In this document: one piece after another, positions 48,535-59,917 of the stretch
Layout of the letters: each line of letters begins with the position of its first letter
Position numbering within the stretch: the stretch's first letter is position 1
From: Rugalucina vietnamica
Taxonomy: Eukaryota > Mollusca > Bivalvia > Lucinida > Lucinidae
Direction of reading: 5' to 3'
NCBI GenBank assembly: GCA_964017185.1
Contig: OZ024872.1
Span: forward strand, 39,314,188 to 39,378,187
DNA: 64,000 nucleotides
Notes under the pieces: generated by a model
What the model saw: only the letters and a program-made list of their open reading frames with translations
Told to the model about the DNA's origin: nothing
Database searches by the model: none
Position numbers and translations under genes: made by a program

Positions 48535-48775
48535 AATTGAGCCGCATCGTGACAAAACCGGATTTTTGCCTATGCGAAAACAAAGGCGCAGATCAGCTTC
48601 GCGGTAACCGCGAAGCTGATCAGCGCCTTTGTTTTCGCTACTCGGATAGTACAATTCCTCTTCTACTTAAATCCGAAATTTCAAGCTTCTAGCTCTTTTC
48701 TGAGCTTGTACAGGCCGGTTTGTGTCGGACCTGGTCGGAAACCCCGATGACCGGTTTTCTCGCGTCGCGGCTCCT
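48535..48775. mobile_element. MITE family 2, copy c (reverse orientation)
   Basis: Left end TGAGCCGCATCGTGACAAAA, with the hairpin close to the left end and the long side on the right, the mirror image of copies a and b. Confidence 0.75.
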
Positions 48776-49415
48776 ATTATACTCCGCGTTGACTTTTCTG
48801 TCCTTATAAGTGACATCAAACCAAGGTGTGCATAAAACTTCATTAAATTCACGTTAATTAAAACCCGCAAAACAAACATAGCAATCAAAACAATGTTTTA
48901 CAGTGTATTACAAAAAAAAAAAAACTTTTAAACATTTGTAATTGTTTAAAAAAGGACGACTTTTGCATTCGCAAATGTATAAAACGTATTTTCTTTCGGG
49001 GAGGCTCAAGATTTACCACCAATAAGATCATTGTCTATTCATCTTTAGCATTTTGTTTTATGAAAATTATGAATTAATAGGCAACATGGCGGTTTCGTGT
49101 TTTTTTTTTAATATATAACGTCAACGTACGCATGTGTTTAGTGCATGTATTAGTTTTAGACGTTATTTTGGTCGAAAGAAACATTGATTCAACTCTAGTT
49201 TCCAAAATTTAGTTTTTGGACTTTTTGTTTTTAAGAGTTTTTAAGAGAAATTTAATAAAAAGAGGTCCTGATCACACAAAAGTATGATGAAAATGAATTA
49301 ACGAGCTCAGATTTTTGTACATGAGCGTGTTAGCATAATTCAGATGGCAATGACATTATAGCTCGATGGTGTAAGCTTGTTTTTTCTCTTCAAAACGAAC
49401 GCCATAATAACGTTC
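48776..49415. other. Region upstream of the Kunitz gene
   Basis: Should include the promoter and 5' UTR. I see no clear TATA box or initiator; AT-rich with a few A and T runs. Confidence 0.4.
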
Positions 49416-49494
49416 ATGATGAATAAGGTGCACCAAGTTTTAATCTCGGTGTTTATATTTGTTGCTTTTTGCATCATTTTGACTACTGCAGCAG
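49416..49494 (+). CDS. Exon 1 of the Kunitz array gene: signal peptide
   Basis: A short exon encodes 26 residues starting with two Met codons (49,416 and 49,419). A basic start (NK) is followed by a long hydrophobic stretch of Val, Leu, Ile and Phe and a small-residue end (TTAA), the classic shape of a secretory signal peptide. The exon ends one base into a codon, right before a strong donor, GTAAGA. The next open exon (52,250) has an acceptor that needs exactly one leading base, so the two join in phase 1 and create an Asp codon before the first Kunitz domain. Phase-1 junctions are typical of extracellular modules. The link is inference: transcript data are not available. The upstream promoter and 5' UTR could not be recognised. 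Confidence 0.7.
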
Positions 49495-49525
49495 GTAAGA
49501 GTTCTTATTCTATTAAACTGTGGGC

Positions 49526-49527
49526 GT

Positions 49528-49574
<47 letters not shown>

Positions 49575-49617
49575 TTTTATCATTTATTTTATCATTTTTC
49601 TTATTCACAATTTGTAT

Positions 49618-49704
<87 letters not shown>

Positions 49705-49708
49705 TTTG
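49526..49708 (+). repeat. TTTA tetranucleotide microsatellite
   Basis: Two long TTTA blocks split by ~50 bp. The long Phe/Ile/Tyr/Leu frame across them continues the signal exon past its donor and is not real coding. Confidence 0.95.
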
Positions 49709-49798
49709 ATTATTACTCAGTGAATGTTAGAAATCGATTATACTTCGCATAATGATAACCATATTTTCGACCAGGATTCCACAGAATCGTGACATCTA

Positions 49799-49875
49799 GG
49801 CCTCGTCACACATCAGCGACTTTCGTTTTATTGCAAAATAGGATTGAGAGATTTGCGCTCGTGTGTGACGAGGCC
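49799..49875. mobile_element. 77-bp mini-MITE
   Basis: Perfect 13-bp inverted ends GGCCTCGTCACAC / GTGTGACGAGGCC with a 51-bp interior. Confidence 0.6.
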
Positions 49876-49940
49876 ATAAAGGTACCGAAATAGATGAAAA
49901 AGTAAAAAGCGAGTCGAATACATGCTGTTTTACTAAATGC

Positions 49941-49942
49941 TT

Positions 49943-49977
<35 letters not shown>

Positions 49978-50000
49978 TATGTGTGTGTGTGTGTGTGTGT
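49941..50000 (+). repeat. T24 plus GT microsatellite
   Basis: T run followed by GT repeats with one TATG interruption. Confidence 0.9.
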
Positions 50001-50210
50001 AATATTAGGAACACCATTCGGCTGTTCCACCATACGATATTTTCATGGAATTCTGCCCTACCTCCCCCCCTCCAAATATTGATTTTGTAAAGCTTGCCTC
50101 CTTTGATAGTCACGTGTAGAGTATAAAGATTTCTAAAGCAAAACTATAAAGCCATACTACAACTACATTAATTGCCTTTTTCTGCTATTAACTGCCGCTA
50201 TCCCTTTTTA

Positions 50211-51631
50211 GCTCACATGAGCCGTTAGGCTCACAAGGTGAGCTTATAGGATGGCCATGATCCGGCGTCCGTCCGTCGTCCGTCCGTCGTCCACCATTTT
50301 CAAAGATATTCTTCTCTGAAACCGCTTGGCAAATCAAAGCCAAGTTTTATATGAAGCATCTATAGGAAGGGGGAACTAATGTGTTTATAAATAATCCAGG
50401 TCACATGACCAAGATGGCCGCCCTGCCCATATATGGTAAAAACCCTGTAAAATTCTTTTTCTCCGGAACCACTGGACCGATTTCAACGAAACTTGGCATG
50501 AAGCATTGGGAACTAGAGTACTACAATGTATATATAAATTATGACCTTTGGATGACCTTGACCTATTTTACGGCAAGGTCAACATAGGTCGCCGATGCAT
50601 TTGAATGGGGAAAAGTGTTAATATGTCATTTGAAAGGCAAATCTTGCAGGAAATGGACAAATGGACTGAAGGTAGGTAATTCTGAAAAAAGAATTGGACC
50701 CCAGGGGTTAGTCTGCCCCCACCCCGGGGCAATATACATGTATATTACAAAAAATATTCAAAGATTTTCTTCTCTGAAACCACTTGGCCAATCAAAGCCA
50801 AATTTTATAGGAAGCATCTATGGGAAGGGGGAATCAATGTGTTTATAAATAATCCAGGTCACATGACCAAGATGGCCGCCATGCCCATATATTGTAAAAA
50901 CCCTTTAAAATTCTTCTTCTCCTGAACCAATGCACCGATTTCAACAAAACTTGGCATGAACTATCGGGGACTGAAGTACTACAATGTGTTTATAAATTAT
51001 GACCTTTAGATGACCTTGACCTATTTTACAGCAAGGTCAACATAGGTCGCCAATGCATTTGAATGGGGAAAACTTTTAAAATGCCATTTAAAGTGATTGT
51101 CTTGCAGGAAATGGGCAATAGGACTGAATATTAATAATTCTGAAAAAAATTGGACCCCAGGGGCTCATTTGCCCCAGCCCCAGGGCATTATACATGTATA
51201 TTACCATAATATTCAAACATCTTCTCCTCTGAAACCGCTTGGCCAATCAAAGCCAAATTTCATTTGAAGCATCTATAGAATGGGGGAATCAATGTGTATA
51301 TAAATAATCAAGGTCACATGACCAAGATGACCGCCATGCCCATTAATGGTATAAACCCTTCAAAAATCTTCTGAAGCATCGATGACTCAAGTACTACAAT
51401 GTGTGTATAGATTATGACCCTGTGGTAACCTTGACCTATTTTAAGGCAAGGTCAACATGGGTAGCCTATGTATTTGAATGGGTAAACTGTTAAAATGTCA
51501 TTTGAAGGGAAAAACTTGTATGGACACTATATTGATTATTCTGAAAAAATAATGACCCAAGGGCTTCACCTGCCCCATATACTGGGACTGTTTTCTACAA
51601 CATTCGTATATACAGCAGATCTCAGGTGAGC
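50211..51631 (+). mobile_element. TIR element with three ~455-bp repeats (in Kunitz intron)
   Basis: Ends GCTCACATGA (50,211-50,220) and TCAGGTGAGC (51,622-51,631), inverted with one mismatch. A GTCC-rich head is followed by units starting at CTTCTCTGAAACC near 50,311, 50,769 and 51,221; the third is shortened. Units share TCAAAGCCAA, GGTCACATGACCAAGATGGC, GAAACTTGGCATGAA and GACCTTGACCTATTTTA. Confidence 0.75.
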
Positions 51632-51780
51632 GTTTACAGGATCATTGGTCCTCTGGTTTGTGGAGGGAAGCACTAGTGGCAAAGTACGTGGCTCCGGGGC
51701 AATATGCCCTTGGTTCCATAACTTCCGGATCCGCCGTGTAGTGGCCTAAAGCTAGACACTATAATTTTCCCACTACTGGA

Positions 51781-52025
51781 GCCAGTTGTTCAAAATTAAC
51801 GATGTCGTTAGTTCAAATGGCAATATAATAAATACACTGTTATTTTTGTTAAAAAATGTGAGAATCCTTTGCAGTGCAAAAGATTCTCACATGTTTTGCA
51901 GTGCAAAGGATTCTCAAATTTTATCAACAAAAATAGCAGAGTATTTGCTTATATTGCCGGCATTTACTTAACGAGTTGAGGCCTTAACGATGACGTTAAG
52001 CTAACGAAGTTTTGAACAACTGGCC
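51781..52025. mobile_element. MITE family 3, copy b (in Kunitz intron)
   Basis: Same termini (CCAGTTGTTCAAAATTAACG...GAACAACTGG). The block GAGAATCCTTTGCAGTGCAA / TTGCAGTGCAAAGGATTCTC is partly repeated. Confidence 0.75.
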
Positions 52026-52249
52026 CCTGGTTAATATCGAGGAAGTTGTGTCTCCGTTCCGACATGACTAAAATTGTTGACTGGGACGTTGAGCGATTAT
52101 CAAGCCAAATCCTTTTCGTAGACAAACATTGCACAAAATTTGCCATTGATCCAGGAATTATTCAGTATTATTCATTGATCATGAAACAAATAACGTTCTC
52201 TGGCTGTAAAGAAAAAATCTTAAGATTGGAAGTATTTTATTTATTGCAG

Positions 52250-55200
52250 ATGCTAATGTTTGCAAGAGAGACAAGTTCACGGGTCCATGCCTAGCTAACA
52301 TACAACGTTGGTACTGGGATCACAAATCATGTACATGTAAACAGTTTACATACGGTGGCTGCCAAAGCAACGGGAACAACTTCAATACACAGAAAATATG
52401 TCGAAAAGAGTGTGAAAGTCATCCTTGTACACCGGACTCTAATGTTCCTAATGTTTGCAAAAGAGACAAATTCACGGGACCTTGCTTCGCCTCTATTCCA
52501 CGTTGGTACTGGGACAACAAAGCGTGTGAATGTAAACAGTTCACATACGGTGGATGCCAGAGTAACGGCAACAATTTCGAGTCAATAGCGGACTGTCGTA
52601 GCAAGTGTTACAGTAATACTTGTGTTCCCATTCCGCCTGAGCCAGATATTTGTAAACTAGACAATTTCACAGGTCCATGCTTGGCCAATATCCGACGGTG
52701 GTACTGGGACAACAAAGCGTGTGAATGTAAACAGTTTACATACGGCGGATGTCAGAGTAACGGAAACAATTTTGAAACAATAGCAGAATGTCAGAGTCGA
52801 TGTGAAAGTGCAACTTGTGTACCAGTTCCGCCTGAACAAGACGTTTGTAAACTAGACAAGTTCACAGGTCCATGCCGAGCCAACATACCACGTTGGTACT
52901 GGGACAACAAAGCGTGTGAATGTAAACAGTTTACATACGGTGGTTGCCAGAGTAACGGAAACAATTTTGAAAGCATTGCAGACTGTCGGAGACAGTGTAG
53001 AAGTACTGCTTGCGTACCAGTTCCGCCTGAGACAGACGTTTGTAAACTAGACAAGTTCACAGGTCCATGCCGAGCCAACATGCCACGTTGGTACTGGGAC
53101 AATAAAGCGTGTGAATGTAAACAGTTTACATACGGTGGATGTCAGGGCAACGGGAACAATTTTGAGACAATAGCAGAATGTCAGAGTCGATGTCAAAGTG
53201 GAACTTGTGTACCAATTCCGCCTGAACAAGACGTTTGTAAACTAGACAAGTTCACAGGTCCATGCCGAGCCAACATACCACGTTGGTACTGGGACAACAA
53301 AGCGTGTAAATGTAACCAGTTTACATACGGCGGATGTCAGAGTAACGGGAACAATTTTGAAACAATAACAGAATGTCAGAGTCGATGTGAAAGTGCAACT
53401 TGTGTACCAAATCCGCCTGAACAAGACGTTTGTAAACTGGACAAATTCACAGGCCCATGCTTGGCAAATATACCACGTTGGTACTGGGACAACAAAGCAT
53501 GTGAATGTAAACAGTTTACGTACGGTGGATGCCAGAGCAACGGAAACAATTACGAGAACATTGCAGACTGTCGGAGACAGTGTGGAAGTACTGTTTGCGT
53601 ACCAGTTCCTCCTGAGACAGACGTTTGTAAACTAGACAAATTCACAGGTCCATGCCGAGCCAACATGCCACGTTGGTACTGGGACAACAAAGCGTGTGAA
53701 TGTAAACAGTTTACATACGGTGGATGTCAGAGTAACGGAAACAATTTCGAGAACATTGCAGACTGTCGGAGACAGTGTGGAAGTACTATTTGCGTACCAG
53801 TTCCACCTGAGACAGACGTTTGTAAACTAGACAAGTTCACAGGTCCATGCCGAGCCAACATGCCACGTTGGTACTGGGACAATAAAGCGTGTGAATGTAA
53901 ACAGTTTACATACGGTGGATGTCAGAGTAACGGAAACAATTTTGAGACAATAACAGAATGTCAGAGTCGATGTGAAAGTGCAACTTGTGTACCAGTTCCG
54001 CCTGAACAAGACGTTTGTAAACTGGACAAGTTCACAGGTCCATGCCGAGCCAACATACCACGTTGGTACTGGGACAACAAAGCGTGTGAATGTAAACAGT
54101 TTACATACGGTGGATGTCAGAGAAACGGAAACAATTTCGAGAACATTGCAGACTGTCGGAGACGGTGTGGAAGTACTATTTGCGTACCAGTTCCGCCTGA
54201 GACAGACGTTTGTAAACTAGACAAGTTCACAGGTCCATGCCGAGCCATTATGCCACGTTGGTACTGGGACAATAAAGCGTGTGAATGTAAACAGTTTACA
54301 TACGGTGGATGTCAGAGCAACGGGAACAATTTTGAGACAATAGCAGAATGTCAGAGTCGATGTCAAAGTGGAACTTGTGTACCAATTCCGCCTGAACAAG
54401 ACGTTTGTAAACTAGACAAGTTCACAGGTCCATGCCGAGCCAACATACCACGTTGGTACTGGGACAACAAAGCGTGTAAATGTAACCAGTTTACATACGG
54501 CGGATGTCAGAGTAACGGGAACAATTTTGAAACAATAACAGAATGTCAGAGTCGATGTGAAAGTGCAACTTGTGTACCAAATCCGCCTGAACAAGACGTT
54601 TGTAAACTGGACAAATTCACAGGCCCATGCTTGGCAAATATACCACGTTGGTACTGGGACAACAAAGCATGTGAATGTAAACAGTTTACGTACGGTGGAT
54701 GTCAGAGTAACGGAAACAATTTCGAGAACATTGCAGACTGTCGGAGACAGTGTGGAAGTACTGCTTGCGTACCAGTTCCTCCTGAGACAGACGTTTGTAA
54801 ACTAGACAAATTCACAGGTCCATGCCGAGCCAACATGCCACGTTGGTACTGGGACAACAAAGCGTGTGAATGTAAACAGTTTACATACGGTGGGTGTCAG
54901 AGTAACGGAAACAATTTCGAGAACATTGCAGACTGTCGGAGACAGTGTGGAAGTACTGTTTGCGTACCAGTTCCTCCTGAGACAGACGTTTGTAAACTAG
55001 ACAAATTCACAGGTCCATGCCGAGCCAACATGCCACGTTGGTACTGGGACAACAAAGCGTGTGAATGTAAACAGTTTACATACGGTGGGTGTCAGAGTAA
55101 CGGAAACAATTTTGAGACAATAACAGAATGTCAGAGTCGATGTGAAAGTGCAACATGTGTACCAAGTCCGCCTGAACAAGACGTTTGTAAACTAGACAAG

Positions 55201-58200
55201 TTCACAGGTCCATGCCAAGCCAACATACCACGTTGGTTTTGGGACAACAAAGAGTGTAAATGTAACCAGTTTACATACGGCGGATGTCAGAGTAACGGGA
55301 ACAATTTTGAGACAATAACAGAATGTCAGAATCGATGTGAAAGTGCAACTTGTGTACCAAATCCGCCTGAACAAGACGTTTGTAAACTAGACAAGTTCAC
55401 AGGCCCATGCCGAGCCAACATACCACGTTGGTACTGGGACAACAAAGCGTGTGAATGTAAACAGTTTACATACGGGGGTTGCCAGAGTAACGGAAACAAT
55501 TTTGAGAACATTGCAGATTGTCAGAGACAGTGTGGAAGTACTATTTGCGTACCAGTTCCGCCTGAGACAGACGTTTGTAAACTAGACAAGTTCACAGGTC
55601 CATGCCGAGCCAATATACCACGTTGGTACTGGGACAACAAAGCGTGTAAATGTAACCAGTTTACATACGGCGGATGTCAGAGTAACGGGAACAATTTTGA
55701 GACAATAACAGAATGTCAGAGTCGATGTGAAAGTGCAACTTGTGTACCAATTCCGCCTGATAAAGACGTTTGTAAACTAGACAAGTTCACAGGTCCATGC
55801 CGAGCCAACATACCACGTTGGTATTGGGACAACAAAGCGTGTAAATGTAACCAGTTTACATACGGCGGATGTCAGAGTAACGGGAACAATTTTGAGACAA
55901 TAACAGAATGTCAGAGTCGATGTGAAAGTGCAACTTGTGTACCAAATCCGCCTGAACAAGACGTTTGTAAACTGGACAAATTCACAGGCCCATGCTTGGC
56001 AAATATACCACGTTGGTACTGGGACAACAAAGCATGTGAATGTAAACAGTTTACGTATGGTGGATGTCAGAGTAACGGAAACAATTTCGAGAACATTGCA
56101 GACTGTCGGAGACAGTGTGGAAGTACTGTTTGCGTACCAATTCCTCCTGAGACAGACGTTTGTAAACTAGACAAATTCACAGGTCCATGCCGAGCCAACA
56201 TGCCACGTTGGTACTGGGATAACAAAGCGTGTGAATGTCAACAGTTTACATACGGTGGGTGTCAGAGTAACGGAAACAATTTTGAGACAATAACAGAATG
56301 TCAGAGTCGATGTGAAAGTGCAACTTGTGTACCAGTTCCGCCTGAACAAGACATTTGTAAACTAGACAAGTTCACAGGTCCATGCCGAGCCAACATACCA
56401 CGTTGGTACTGGGACAACAAAGCGTGTGAATGTAAACAGTTTACATACGGTGGTTGCCAGAGTAACGGAAACAATTTTGAGAACATTGCAGACTGTCGGC
56501 GACAGTGTGGAAGTACTGTTTGCGTACCAGTTCCTCCTGAGACAGACGTTTGTAAACTAGACAAATTCACAGGTCCATGCCGAGCCAAAATGCCACGTTG
56601 GTACTGGGACAACAAAGCGTGTGAATGTAAACAGTTTACATACGGTGGATGTCAGAGTAACGGAAACAATTTTAAGACAATAACAGAATGTCAGAGTCGA
56701 TGTGAAAGTGCAACTTGTGTACCAGTTCCGCCTGAACAAGACGTTTGTAAACTGGACAAGTTCACAGGTCCATGCCGAGCCAACATACCACGTTGGTACT
56801 GGGACAACAAAGCGTGTGCATGTAAACAGTTTACGTACGGCGGATGTCAGAGTAACGGAAACAATTTCGAGAACATTGCAGACTGTCGGAGACGGTGTGG
56901 AAGTACTGTTTGCGTACCAGTTCCGCCTGAGACAGACGTTTGTAAACTAGACAAGTTCACAGGTCCATGCCGGGCCAATATATCACGTTGGTACTGGGAT
57001 AATTATGCATGCGAATGTAAACAATTTACATACGGTGGATGTCAGAGTAACGGAAACAATTTTGAGACAATAGCAGAATGTCAGAGTCGATGTGAAAGTG
57101 CAACTTGTGTACCAGTTCCACCTGAACAAGGCGTTTGTAAACTGGACAAATTCACAGGTCCATGCCGAGCAAATATACCACGTTGGTACTGGGACAACAA
57201 AGCGTGTGAATGTAAACAGTTTACATACGGTGGATGCCAAAGTAACGGAAATAATTTCGAGTCAGTAACAGATTGTCGGAACAAATGTTACAGTAATACT
57301 TGCGTACCAGTTCCGCCTGATCTAGACGTTTGTCAACTAGACAAATTCACAGGCCCATGCCGAGCCAATATACCACGTTGGTACTGGGACAACAGAGCCT
57401 GTGAGTGTAAACAGTTCACATACGGTGGATGCCAGAGTAACGGCAACAATTTTGAGACAATATCAGAGTGTCAGATTCGATGTGAAAGTGCAACTTGCGT
57501 ACCAGTTCCGCCTCAGACAGACGTTTGTAAACTGGATAAGTTTACAGGCCCATGCTTTGCTTCTATTCCACGTTGGTACTGGGACAATAATGTATGTAAA
57601 TGTAAACAGTTTACATACGGTGGATGTCAGAGTAATGGAAACAATTTTGAGACAACAGCAGAATGTCAAAGTCGATGTGAAAGTGCAACTTGTGTACCGG
57701 TTCCGCCTGAACAAGACGTTTGTAAACTAGACAAGTTCACAGGTCCATGCCGAGCCAATATACCACGTTGGTACTGGGACAAGAAAGCGTGTGATTGTAA
57801 ACAGTTTACATACGGTGGATGCCAGAGTAACGGAAACAATTTCGAGAATATTGCAGACTGTCGGAGGCAGTGTGGAAGTGCTGCTTGTGTACCAGTACCG
57901 CCTGAGACAGACGTTTGTAAACTGGACAAATTCACAGGTCCATGCCGAGCGAATATACCGCGTTGGTACTGGGACAACAGAGTTTGTGAATGTAAACAGT
58001 TTACATACGGTGGATGTCAGAGTAACGGAAACAATTTCGAGAATATTGCAGACTGTCGGAGACAGTGTGGAAGTACTGTTTGCGTACCAGTTCCTCCTGA
58101 GACAGACGTTTGTAAACTAGACAAGTTCACAGGTCCATGCCGGGCCAATATCCGACGTTGGTACTGGGACAATAATGCATGTGAATGTAAGCAGTTTACA

Positions 58201-58695
58201 TATGGTGGATGCGAGAGCAACGGAAACAATTTCGAATCTAAACCAAAATGTCAGAGACAATGCGGAAGTACTACTTGCGTACCAGTCCTGCCCGGGCCCA
58301 TCGTTTGTAAACTAGACAAATTCACGGGTCCATGCCGAGCAAATATACGACGTTGGTACTGGGACAATAATGAATGTGAGTGTAAACAGTTCAAGTACGG
58401 TGGATGCCAAAGCAACGGAAACAATTTCGAGACCAAAGCAGCCTGCAAAACCGTGTGCGGAAAGTTCCCATGTACACGTGGCTTTAGTATCGTGAATACT
58501 AATAGTAATGATGACGTATGCACTAGACCGAAGCATAGTGGGCCATGCTATGCAGATTTCAGTAGGTGGTACTGGAACACAAGCACGTGCCAGTGTGAAT
58601 GGTTTTCATATGGTGGGTGTGATGACAATGGTAACAATTTCTTTACGAGAACGTCTTGTATAAGGATATGCGGTGAGACCCCATGTTTGGTGTGA
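52250..58695 (+). CDS. Secreted tandem Kunitz (BPTI) protease inhibitor, 33 domains, giant last exon
   Basis: One open exon of 6,446 bp encodes 2,147 full residues plus a split codon; with exon 1 the precursor is about 2,174 residues. It contains 33 Kunitz/BPTI domains. Domains 1-32 start at 52,258 and every 195 bp to 58,303; the divergent domain 33 starts near 58,516. Each shows the family pattern: Cys, eight residues ending GPC, the P1 residue plus Ala, RWYW, CKQFTYGGC, GNNF and the last two canonical Cys. Each also has an extra Cys two residues before canonical Cys3 and another five residues after Cys6. Domains are joined by short Pro-rich linkers (VPVPPEQD or VPVPPETD). P1 is Arg in 24 domains, so trypsin-like proteases are the likely targets. 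There is no membrane segment, so it is probably secreted. An ATG exists at 52,681, but the frame is open upstream through domains 1-3. The biological role (defence, mucus, shell or byssus matrix, anti-predator) cannot be told from sequence. Confidence 0.93.
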
Positions 58696-58821
58696 CTGTA
58701 GGCATTACATATGGACTTTCATATCAGTACTGGTACATGACTATCGGAACATTTCCAAAATAAGATTTTGTCATGCCACAATAATTCGGCCTAACATCAC
58801 TTCATTCCTTGGCGCAATAAC

Positions 58822-59912
58822 CAGGTAGAGGAGAGACATTGATTTATAGAGATCTACAACTTAGTAGAATATCTATAATTTTATATCAAGATATTCAATA
58901 AATTTATAGATCAAACACATAATTTGTCTGCCAAAATTGACTTAATGAGAATCGCATCCCGAATCCGTGTTCACATTTGGTCTATGGTCTATACTACGGA
59001 ATTTTACTTTTCGTTTTTGCATGACATGTCTAATTAAATACGGAAGCTTCATAGAATACAGTGCAACATTTCTTATTCATATTCCCCTCAACTGGGCATA
59101 TAAATATAATACCCCTTATTAGGTAGTGTGAGAAGGAAGTATAAAAAATCCCAACGGTAAAACGATATCAATGATACAACTGAAATACGATTCCAAAGCA
59201 ACATTTTGTACAAGCTAGTACAACTTAAATGCAGTATCTGCAATTTTGATATTTTTTTTATTCAAGTATACACATATAAAAATATACATGTACATAAATA
59301 TACACGAGCAAATCTACGTGTATAAAGTGGAACCATTCCTATATGGAATTGTGAGAGACTAGGATTCATAAAACATGTTTAAATTCTATAACTCTTAAAA
59401 AGAATGCAGCTACAACCACATACAAGAATGTTTATATATACTATATACGCACATTTAAAGTTAATTTAAAAGTAAAATAATTTTAAAATACAGTGAAATA
59501 TATCTTGTATTGCTAGGCACTGTATTATGAGATTACGTCTACGCTTTAGAATTTCCCAGCAAGTTTTGGGTGTTACTTTTATACATTGATTAATCTGCAG
59601 CAAAAATACAGAAATTAGTCCGATATTTTTATTCAAGATAGCATCCAAAACGATAGCTGAATCAATTCTGAAGACCAGCAGTTATGCGAAATATATACAG
59701 TGAAATACAAGATGCTCTGCTATGCAGCTTCCGTAGCAAACTAGACATGCCATGAAAAACGAATAGCCAAATTCCGCAGCATATACTCGACACAAATGTA
59801 CACACGGGTTCGGATTGCGATTTTCATTCAGCCCAGTTAAGCGTTTGATCTATTTATAGAACATTCTATAAATTTATAGATAGTCTATGAATCAATGTAT
59901 CTCCTCTACCTG
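58822..59912. mobile_element. 1.09-kb TIR element with 5-bp TSD
   Basis: Terminal inverted repeats begin CAGGTAGAGGAGA and run ~30 bp with two mismatches. ATAAC is duplicated at 58,817-58,821 and 59,913-59,917. There is no transposase frame, so it is non-autonomous. It lies 126 bp downstream of the Kunitz stop. Confidence 0.7.
58897..58902 (+). promoter_or_regulatory. Candidate polyadenylation signal AATAAA
   Basis: This is the first canonical AATAAA I see after the Kunitz stop codon, about 200 bp downstream. It lies inside the TIR element that begins at 58,822, so the transposon may supply the gene's 3' end. A weaker AATAAG lies nearer the stop, around 58,760. No transcript evidence. Confidence 0.3.
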
Positions 59913-59917
59913 ATAAC

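Larger units (their letters stand above)
49495..52249 (+). other. Intron 1 of the Kunitz array gene (repeat-filled)
   Basis: The proposed phase-1 intron of 2,755 bp starts GTAAGA and ends in a pyrimidine-rich TTTATTTATTGCAG. Nearly all of it is repeat: TTTA microsatellites, a 77-bp mini-MITE, a T24/GT tract, a TIR element with three ~455-bp units, and a CAGTTGTTCAAAA-type MITE. No other coding exon was seen inside it. Confidence 0.6.

Noticed and set aside
49520-49723. Long Phe/Ile/Tyr/Leu-rich frames
   Set aside because: Translations of the TTTA microsatellite, past the splice donor.
52657-58536. Regular antisense frames of 60-104 codons across the Kunitz array
   Set aside because: They recur every 195 bp because the unit length is a multiple of three; they only mirror the sense coding repeats.
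52258-58690. CRISPR-like regular spacing or a non-coding satellite
   Set aside because: The units are continuous coding repeats with conserved Kunitz residues and no spacers.
52258-58690. Reading the Kunitz array as a venom toxin
   Set aside because: Kunitz folds occur in some toxins, but nothing here (no short single-domain precursor, no channel-blocker signature that I can support) favours that over a protease inhibitor.
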